In this document: one piece after another, positions 6,603-11,418 of the stretch
How the letters are laid out: every line of letters begins with the position of its first letter
How positions within the stretch are numbered: the stretch's first letter is position 1
Assembly (NCBI GenBank): GCA_027296185.1
Contig: JAPUJL010000153.1
Span: 1 to 11,418 of the forward strand
Direction: 5' to 3'
DNA from: SAR324 cluster bacterium
GTDB lineage: Bacteria; SAR324; JACQKK01
DNA: 11,418 nt
Translations under genes and position numbers: made by a program
Notes under the pieces: model-generated
Database searches by the model: none
What the model was told of the DNA's origin: nothing
The model's input: only the letters and a program-made list of their open reading frames with translations

Positions 6603-7499
6603 TTAAATCCGCTTGGCGAACGTTTGGCCGAAGAGCCCTTGCGGGCGCAGCACCAGGACGCCCGACATCACCGCGTAAATCACGAACAATTCCACCTCGG
6701 GGAGCAGGTGCACCGCCGCCGCCCGGCTGATGCCCACGATCAACGACCCGATCGCCGCGCCGGGCACGCTGCCCATTCCGCCGATCACCACCACGGCGAA
6801 AGCCAGCACGATCACTTCCACGCCGATGCCGGGGGTCACGGAAATCATCGGCGCCGTGAGCGCGCCTCCCAGCGCCCCGAGCACCGCGCCCACGACGAAG
6901 GTCACGGTGTAAACGCGGCTCACGTTGATGCCGAAGGCCTCGCTCATTTCCCGGTCGTGAATCACCGCCTGCAGAAGCTTGCCCCACCGCGTGCGGTTGA
7001 CGGCCACCCACAGCAGCCCGCCCACCACCACGGCCATGACGATCAGGGACAGGTCGTAGTTGGAAAAGACGAGGTCGGAAATCTCGGAGATGCCCAGTAG
7101 ACCGTAAGGCTCGGAGGCGTAGTAGGGGTCGACGCCCCAGATCAGCTTGATCAGGTCCTCGAGCACCAGGAAGGCCGCGTAGGTGACCAACACGATGATC
7201 ACCTCGTCGCGCTGATACATGAAGCGCAGCAGACCCCGCTCCATGACCACGCCCAGCACCACCCCGACGATCAGAGCCGCCACCAGCAACATGGCGAAGG
7301 CGCCCAGCGGCGCCAGACCGGCCTGGGTGTAGATCCCCACCATCGTCGCGGCGCCGTACGCCCCGAAGGCGTAGAGGCTCCCGTGGGCGACGTTGAGGAT
7401 CTTCATCACGCCGAAGATCAACGTCAGCCCCACGGCGACGAGGAACAGCCAGGACGCGTAGACCAGCCCGTCCACCCCGATGGCGATCGCTGTCAGCAT
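6603..7499 (-). CDS. livH: Branched-chain amino acid-type ABC transporter permease, LivH
   Basis: A 298-residue inner-membrane permease of the HAAT family. Seen: GLVYASWLFLVAVGLTLIFG (11-30), the LivH hallmark VMKILNVAHGSLYAFGAYGA (31-50), ERGLLRFMY (87-95), the coupling segment RWGKLLQAVIHDREMSEAFG (171-190) followed by the GINVSRVY turn, GALGGALTAPM (208-218) and VVIGGMGSVPGAAIGS (237-252). The C-terminus RPQGLFGQ (285-292) is standard. The ATG at 7499-7497 has GGGAG (7508-7512) upstream, but that sequence lies inside the right arm of a perfect hairpin, so translation may be damped relative to livK. Length is normal, and the call is firm. Confidence 0.95.
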   Translation of the reverse strand: MLTAIAIGVDGLVYASWLFLVAVGLTLIFGVMKILNVAHGSLYAFGAYGAATMVGIYTQAGLAPLGAFAMLLVAALIVGVVLGVVMERGLLRFMYQRDEVIIVLVTYAAFLVLEDLIKLIWGVDPYYASEPYGLLGISEISDLVFSNYDLSLIVMAVVVGGLLWVAVNRTRWGKLLQAVIHDREMSEAFGINVSRVYTVTFVVGAVLGALGGALTAPMISVTPGIGVEVIVLAFAVVVIGGMGSVPGAAIGSLIVGISRAAAVHLLPEVELFVIYAVMSGVLVLRPQGLFGQTFAKRI

Positions 7500-7503
7500 C
7501 GGC

Positions 7504-7524
7504 GGGGCTCCCGGGAGGAGCCCC
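7504..7524 (-). promoter_or_regulatory. Hairpin covering the livH ribosome-binding site
   Basis: A perfect 8-bp inverted repeat GGGGCTCC (7504-7511) and GGAGCCCC (7517-7524) with a five-base loop. On the livH message it ends four bases before the ATG and holds the only Shine-Dalgarno-like GGGAG (7508-7512) in its distal arm and loop edge. No T-run follows, so it is not a classical terminator. Confidence 0.65.
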
Positions 7525-7537
7525 CGGCCACGCCGGC

Positions 7538-7550
7538 GGCGGAATCCGCC
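7538..7550 (-). promoter_or_regulatory. Second inverted repeat in the livK-livH gap
   Basis: GGCGGAATCCGCC is a perfect dyad around one base; as RNA it would form a five-bp stem with a three-base loop. It lies 13 bases upstream of the hairpin at 7504-7524. Such stems after a binding-protein gene often protect its 3' end or cause partial termination; here that is inference. Confidence 0.4.
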
Positions 7551-7652
7551 TGACCGCGGGCGGTGTCCGAAAGGCCACGCTCATGAGGGACCTCGCCAGG
7601 CGGGGTCTCCCGAAGGACGTAACTCATGGGGATGAGAACGCTCAAGCGGACC

Positions 7653-7707
7653 CTAGTTGCACCCTAATTGCCCTCTCGTTGCCGTCTCATTGCCCTCTAA
7701 TCGCATC
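7653..7707. repeat. 11-bp tandem repeat, five units, at the livK stop
   Basis: Units on the plus strand: CTAGTTGCACC (7653), CTAATTGCCCT (7664), CTCGTTGCCGT (7675), CTCATTGCCCT (7686) and CTAATCGCATC (7697). The consensus is CT[AC][AG]TTGCCCT; C1, T2, T5, G7 and C8 are invariant. The unit at 7697 begins exactly with the complement of the livK TAG, so the array runs from the last codons of livK into the livK-livH gap. The period is not a multiple of three and is close to one DNA helical turn. Confidence 0.8.
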
Positions 7708-9082
7708 GGGCGCCCTTCATGCCGCCCCGGATCCACTCCACGGTTTCGGCCCCCTCGGGGGGATTCACGCACTCGGCGGGGTAGTACTTGATGTCGACGA
7801 TCGTCGCGCCGCCGGCCGCCTCGTCATACTTGTAGCGCCCCACGGCGGTTTCGGTGATGGCCTGATGACCCTTGCCCAACGCCAGATTCACGCGGGAGCC
7901 GAACGCTTCGAACTCCAGGTATTCCATCGCCGCGATGATTTGCTCCGTGGTGGGCCAATTGCCCTCGTTGGCGGCGGCGGCCTTTTCCACCGAAATCTTC
8001 AGCGCCAGAAAGGCCTGACCCAGCACGTAGCTCGCATAGACCGGCGGGGTATCGTGACGCCGGATATACTCCGCGCGGAACCAGCGGTTGAGCGGGGTAT
8101 CGTGGGCATAGACGCCGTAGGGACCCCGCGCACCGATGAGCACCCCGTCCGGCATCTTGTCGCCCAGGCGGAACATATTGGGCTCCGCCGAGGTGAACAC
8201 CAACTGCGTTCGGCGGTTCAGTCCGCGCGCCGTCGCCTGGAAAATAAAGCTCTCCAGATCGGCGCCCCACAGGCTGGAGTGCACCACGTCCGAGCGGCTC
8301 AGCAGGAGCGCGGAAATCTCCGAGCTGTACTGACCGGCGAAAATCTTGGGGAACTGCTTCGTCGTCACTTCGGCCGACGGATGGAGCACGCTCATGGCCG
8401 CGCTGAAGTCGCGCCAGGAATCCTGGCCCCAGGCGTAATTCTGGTTGATGCCGCCGTACCTGCCGATGTTCGGCATCATTTCTTTCAGGTAGAGGGCCGC
8501 ACTGATATTGTCCATTGCGGCGTGGGAGCGGGTGCGGAAGACGTACTTGTAGCTGCCCTGCTCGAAGATGCGCGGCGTCCCGCAGTCGCCGAAGATGGTC
8601 AGCGCCTTCAGTTCCTCCGCCACCGGCGCGATGGCCAGGCAGTCGCCGCTGGAGATGTAGCCGATCACGACGTCCACGTTTTGCCGCTGGACGAGATTGC
8701 GGAATTCGGCCACCTGCTTGGCCGAACCCCCCGCCTCATCGATGAACACGGGGACGATTTTCGCGCCGAGGATGCCCTTGCTGTCGTAGGGCGACGGAAT
8801 CGTCCCGCCGTTGATCCCGTCGATCACCAACTGCGATCCGTCCCGCGCGGGGATGCCGAAGGGTCCCGCCGCCGGACCGGCGAGGAACGACACGATCCCG
8901 AGCTTGATCTCGGATGTCTGCTGCGCCTGGGCGTGATCCGCCGACAGTCCGAATCCGGCCACCGCCGCGGCGGCCAGCGCCAGTCCGATCGTCAGCCCGA
9001 ACGGCAGCCCGAACGGCTTAGCCAGGCGCCGGCGCGTGGCGTTTCGAGCCGGCATGAGGCGCTCGTTGATTCGTGTCATCAT
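7697..9082 (-). CDS. livK: ABC transporter substrate-binding protein, LivK/Leu-Ile-Val-binding type
   Basis: A 461-residue periplasmic type I binding protein, first gene of the Liv-type operon. Seen: a basic N-terminus (RRRLAKP, 18-24), a hydrophobic core (about 29-46) and a likely signal-peptidase cut after DHAQA (49-53). The mature part starts with IKLGIVSFLAG (59-69) and has FIDEAGGSAKQVAEFRNLV (113-131), GYISSGDCLAIAPVAEE (141-157) and YGGINQNYAWGQDSWRDFS (209-227), which match the family core in order. It is long for LivK (usually about 370-400 residues): extra sequence lies at 92-106 and at the C-terminus (about 430-461). Cys148/Cys167 and Cys438/Cys460 could form disulfides. The ATG at 9082 follows AAGGAG by nine bases; the open frame continues upstream to 9463, but without family sequence or a signal peptide. 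The ligand is unknown: amino acids, amides, urea and aromatic acids all occur in this family. Confidence 0.93.
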   Translation of the reverse strand: MMTRINERLMPARNATRRRLAKPFGLPFGLTIGLALAAAAVAGFGLSADHAQAQQTSEIKLGIVSFLAGPAAGPFGIPARDGSQLVIDGINGGTIPSPYDSKGILGAKIVPVFIDEAGGSAKQVAEFRNLVQRQNVDVVIGYISSGDCLAIAPVAEELKALTIFGDCGTPRIFEQGSYKYVFRTRSHAAMDNISAALYLKEMMPNIGRYGGINQNYAWGQDSWRDFSAAMSVLHPSAEVTTKQFPKIFAGQYSSEISALLLSRSDVVHSSLWGADLESFIFQATARGLNRRTQLVFTSAEPNMFRLGDKMPDGVLIGARGPYGVYAHDTPLNRWFRAEYIRRHDTPPVYASYVLGQAFLALKISVEKAAAANEGNWPTTEQIIAAMEYLEFEAFGSRVNLALGKGHQAITETAVGRYKYDEAAGGATIVDIKYYPAECVNPPEGAETVEWIRGGMKGARCD

Positions 9083-9091
9083 GATCGATCG

Positions 9092-9097
9092 CTCCTT
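9092..9097 (-). promoter_or_regulatory. Ribosome-binding site of livK
   Basis: AAGGAG on the minus strand, nine bases before the ATG at 9082 (a second ATG follows directly at 9079). It rules out the longer open frame that runs up to 9463. Confidence 0.85.
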
Positions 9098-9475
9098 CAG
9101 GTAGATAGGGGGCCACGGGCGGATCGACCGCCGGGGCCGGCTGCACGGTGCACCGGCGCTTGTCCCCGGGATGCCGCCCGCGCGGGCCGGCGGCCTATTG
9201 GCGATGACGGCGTTCTCGAGAATCGCTCGCGGCCGAGGGCGGGACAAAGGATCTTGGGAGGCGGCGCGCCGGATGGCCGCGAAAAACGTCTCTGGACCCT
9301 GCTTGTCCCTTCCCCTAGCACCGATGCTGGCCATTGGCAATCGAGGGTGGCCCGGTCTCCGGGGCGGATCTTCTGGCGCCCGCCCGGCGAATTCCGCTGT
9401 CTTCGGACGAACGGTGCCGGATGGCCGTTGATCTCGGGCCCCGCACACCATAGACTGGGACAATCTAGCGCGGCG

Positions 9476-9505
9476 TTGAACACATTCCGCCGCCTGCCCT
9501 CTAAC
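9476..9505 (+). promoter_or_regulatory. Weak candidate sigma-70 promoter for the Do protease
   Basis: TTGAAC (9476-9481), an 18-base spacer and TCTAAC (9500-9505), each four or five of six matches to consensus. It lies about 95 bases before the start codon. No convincing sigma-E type promoter is visible, although Do proteases are often stress-regulated. Confidence 0.25.
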
Positions 9506-9588
9506 TCATACGGAACCGCGAGTCAGGGCCTCGCAGTGGGGCCGAGACCTATCCCGGCGGCCGCCCCGCCATCAACGGATATCAGATC

Positions 9589-9594
9589 AGGTGA
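9589..9594 (+). promoter_or_regulatory. Ribosome-binding site deciding the protease start
   Basis: AGGTGA, five bases before the ATG at 9600. The alternative GTG start at 9591 overlaps this site and has only a weak purine patch in front of it. Confidence 0.65.
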
Positions 9595-9599
9595 ACCGC

Positions 9600-11060
9600 A
9601 TGACCGATTACCGCAGGCTCGCCGCCGCGGGCGCCCTCGCCGCCGTGGCGGTATTCGCCACGTTGGCTTTGACGGCTCCGTTCGCGCAGCGCGCATTGGC
9701 CCAGGACGACCTGCAACGGGATATCGACGCCCTCATCCGTGCCTCGAAGGCCCGTGCCGCCATCGTCAGAGGCGTGAAGGACTCGGTGGTGCACATCAGC
9801 GTGACTAAGAAGGTGCAGGGGCAGGACGGTTCGCGTTTGCCCGACTTGTTCAACGACGAGTTTTTCCGGCGCTTCTTCAAGCCCCGGATGCCCGACCCGC
9901 CCCGGGAATTCCGGCAGCGGGGGATGGGCTCCGGAGTCATCGTCAGCGAGGACGGCTACATCCTGAGCAACAATCACGTCGTGGGCGACGCGGACGAGGT
10001 GATCGTCAAGCTCACCGATGGCCGGGAGTTCAAGGCGGAAATCGTGGGTACCGACCCGGCGTCGGACATTGCCGTGATCCGCGTGGATGCGACCGATCTG
10101 CCCGCCGCCAAGATGGGCAACTCGGACGAGCTGGAAATCGGCGAAAGCGTGATTGCCATCGGCAACCCCTTCGGTCTCGAGCAGACCATCACCGCCGGGA
10201 TCGTCAGCGCCAAGGGCCGCTCGGGCGTGGGCGTCACGGACTACGAGGACTTCATCCAGACCGACGCCTCCATCAACCCGGGCAACAGCGGGGGGCCGCT
10301 GATCAACCTGCGGGGGGAAGTGGTGGGGATCAACACCGCCATCTTCAGCCGCAGCGGCGGCAACATGGGCATCGGGTTCGCCATCCCGATCAACATGACC
10401 CAGGCGATCATGAAATCCTTGATCGCTACGGGCAAAGTCACCCGCGGCTTCCTGGGGGTGGTGATTCAGGACGTTACCCAGGACCTGGCCGATGCCCTGG
10501 ACGTCGAGGTGAACAGCGGGGTGCTGATCGCCAACGTGGGTCCCGATTCGCCCGCCGACCGCGCGGGCATCCGGCAAGGCGATCTGATCGTCACCTTCAA
10601 CGGCCGGCCGGTGAAATCCTCCAACCAGCTTCGAAATGCCGTGGCCGCGATCCGGCCGGGCGACTCGGTACCCGTGAACCTGATCCGCGAAGGGCGCGAG
10701 ATGGAAGTGGACGTGGAGATCGGCGAGCAGCCGGCGGATATGCGCGCCGCCTTCCAGCCGGGAAGCCAGCAGCCCATGGACTTCTTCGGGATGAGCGTCG
10801 AGCCGTTGAACCCGGCCAGCGCCGAGCAGTTCGGCTACGTGGGGCTAACCGGATTGCTGGTCACTACGATAGAGGAAGACAGCCCAGCGGCCAAAGCGGG
10901 GCTGCGCCAGGGAGCGCTGATCGTCGAGGCCAACCGCACCCCCATGAAAACCGTGGCCGAGTTCCGGCGGGTGGTGGAAAAAACCGGGAGCGGAAAGAAC
11001 CTGCTCTTGCTGGTGCGGCTGGGCGAAATCAGCCGCTTTCTCGTCATCAAGGTGCCCTAA
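9600..11060 (+). CDS. degP: Do/HtrA-family periplasmic serine endopeptidase with two PDZ domains
   Basis: A 486-residue periplasmic quality-control protease and chaperone that degrades misfolded envelope proteins. Seen: a signal peptide with hydrophobic core (about 8-27) and probable cut after QRALA (30-34); an LA-loop rich in Phe/Asp/Pro (about 75-105); trypsin-like triad His126 (in NNHVV), Asp156 (in SDIAV) and Ser230 (in GNSGGP); PDZ1 from about 280 to 375 (carboxylate loop GFLGV); and PDZ2 from about 395 to the end. Length and layout match DegP/DegQ/MucD; these cannot be told apart here, so the symbol is provisional. The ATG at 9600 has AGGTGA (9589-9594) five bases upstream; the GTG at 9591 lies inside that site, so I reject the start three codons earlier. 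It stands alone between divergent livK and convergent lspA. Confidence 0.96.
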   Translation: MTDYRRLAAAGALAAVAVFATLALTAPFAQRALAQDDLQRDIDALIRASKARAAIVRGVKDSVVHISVTKKVQGQDGSRLPDLFNDEFFRRFFKPRMPDPPREFRQRGMGSGVIVSEDGYILSNNHVVGDADEVIVKLTDGREFKAEIVGTDPASDIAVIRVDATDLPAAKMGNSDELEIGESVIAIGNPFGLEQTITAGIVSAKGRSGVGVTDYEDFIQTDASINPGNSGGPLINLRGEVVGINTAIFSRSGGNMGIGFAIPINMTQAIMKSLIATGKVTRGFLGVVIQDVTQDLADALDVEVNSGVLIANVGPDSPADRAGIRQGDLIVTFNGRPVKSSNQLRNAVAAIRPGDSVPVNLIREGREMEVDVEIGEQPADMRAAFQPGSQQPMDFFGMSVEPLNPASAEQFGYVGLTGLLVTTIEEDSPAAKAGLRQGALIVEANRTPMKTVAEFRRVVEKTGSGKNLLLLVRLGEISRFLVIKVP

Positions 11061-11209
11061 CCCACCGATCCAATAGCGGCACGCGGAGATCCCTCGATCG
11101 CTCGAAGACTCCTCCCGCCAGCCACCTCCTGGGTGCGCGGCGCCGAGAAGAACGGAGCCGCACTGGCCTCGTTCACCGCCCGGCCGACCTGCGGGACCCG
11201 CCGGTGAGG
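11061..11209. other. Convergent spacer between protease and lspA
   Basis: 149 bases between the two stop codons. Only weak, overlapping inverted repeats are visible (near 11180-11204) and there is no T-run on either strand. No gene or clear terminator is seen. Confidence 0.5.
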
Positions 11210-11418
11210 TCAGAAGCCCCGGTCGGCATCGCGGGCGAAGGTTCCCACCACGAAAGTCACCACGCCTAAGCTGATAAAGACGTCCGCCACGTTATTGACG
11301 AAGAAACTGGTCGAGTAGAACCGGAAGTGCAGGAAGTCGGTCACCGTGCCGAACCACGCACGGTCGATCAAATTCCCAATCGCACCGGGCAGGATCAGCA
11401 GGAACGCCCACTCGGTCC
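11210..11418 (-). CDS. lspA: Lipoprotein signal peptidase (signal peptidase II), C-terminal part
   Basis: The last 69 residues of LspA, the inner-membrane aspartyl protease that removes signal peptides from prolipoproteins after lipid attachment; the N-terminus lies beyond the right edge. Seen in this fragment: LPGAIGNLIDRAWFGTVTDF, the family GGAxGNxxDRxxxGxVxDF block, then 18 residues after the Asp of TDF the second catalytic Asp in NNVADVFISLG. In Pseudomonas aeruginosa LspA the two catalytic aspartates are 19 apart, so spacing and both acids are kept. The usual FNxAD has Asn in place of Phe. A final hydrophobic span (ISLGVVTFVVGTF) precedes a short polar tail ending at TGA (11212-11210). 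It is convergent with the protease, with 149 bases between the stops. Confidence 0.93.
   Translation of the reverse strand, partial: TEWAFLLILPGAIGNLIDRAWFGTVTDFLHFRFYSTSFFVNNVADVFISLGVVTFVVGTFARDADRGF

Larger units (their letters stand above)
9083..9599. other. Divergent intergenic region between livK and the Do protease
   Basis: 517 bases with no convincing gene. Toward livK, the presumed leader contains a hairpin GGCGG/CCGCC (9118-9122 and 9128-9132, five-base loop) and a 10-bp palindrome CGGTGCACCG (9146-9155), which could be an operator or a leader fold. Toward the protease there is a weak promoter candidate (9476-9505). I could not identify a credible liv promoter. A 12-bp direct repeat (9268-9279 and 9416-9427) is probably chance. 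Confidence 0.6.

Noticed and set aside
7653..7707. CRISPR-like array
   Set aside because: Contiguous 11-bp units without spacers; no cas genes nearby.
9268..9427. 12-bp direct repeat GCCGGATGGCCG at 9268 and 9416
   Set aside because: A single GC-rich pair 148 bases apart with no similarity around it; chance is the simpler explanation.
9083..9463. N-terminal extension of livK by 127 codons
   Set aside because: The AAGGAG site and signal peptide directly at 9082 fix the start; the extension has no family sequence.
9512..9540. Sigma-E-like promoter (GGAAC) upstream of the protease
   Set aside because: Only GGAAC matches; no TCTGA-like -10 occurs at the right distance.
9591..9599. GTG start of the protease three codons earlier
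   Set aside because: It lies inside the AGGTGA ribosome-binding site that suits the ATG at 9600.
11180..11204. Terminator between the protease and lspA
   Set aside because: The possible stems overlap each other and no T-run follows on either strand.

Overview
The window is about 65% G+C and densely coded, with Gram-negative envelope genes: two periplasmic binding proteins, a Do/HtrA periplasmic protease and a type II (lipoprotein) signal peptidase. This points to a proteobacterium or a similar didermic bacterium. A pair of palindromic repeats between the two transport operons resembles a dispersed repeat I recall from Rhizobiales such as Bradyrhizobium. That hints at Alphaproteobacteria, but it is recollection and not proof.

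Layout, left to right. (1) 1-422, minus strand: the N-terminal 140 residues of a crotonase-fold (enoyl-CoA hydratase/isomerase-like) protein, cut by the window edge. (2) 423-907: a GC-rich divergent intergenic region with an 18-bp tandem repeat, a candidate promoter and a strongly structured leader. (3) 908-3916, plus strand: a complete TRAP transporter operon, dctP-dctQ-dctM. (4) 3917-4178: a non-coding gap between convergent operons, filled by two inverted copies of a structured repeat inside a 10-bp terminal inverted repeat. (5) 9082 down to 4179, minus strand: a complete HAAT/Liv-type ABC importer in the order livK-livH-livM-livG-livF. A 197-bp livK-livH gap holds an 11-bp tandem repeat and two hairpins. 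(6) 9083-9599: a 517-bp divergent intergenic region. (7) 9600-11060, plus strand: a Do-family serine protease with two PDZ domains. (8) 11061-11209: a short convergent spacer. (9) 11210-11418, minus strand: the C-terminal 69 residues of LspA.

The two transporters are complete and independent. The TRAP system is driven by an ion gradient (DctP binds the substrate; DctQ and DctM form the membrane part). The Liv-type system is driven by ATP (LivK binds; LivH/LivM form the channel; LivG/LivF hydrolyse ATP). Neither ligand can be read from the sequence. Co-location with a CoA-dependent crotonase would fit uptake and breakdown of organic acids, but that is inference. The protease and LspA are envelope housekeeping genes and need not be linked to the transporters.

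The features most worth a second look are the covarying inverted repeat pair at 3921-4115, the five-unit 11-bp repeat that starts inside the livK stop codon, the hairpin that covers the livH ribosome-binding site, the crotonase lacking both catalytic glutamates of classical hydratases, and the degenerate ABC signature of LivG. I see no CRISPR array, tRNA, rRNA or transposase gene, and no clear novel defence or biosynthetic system.
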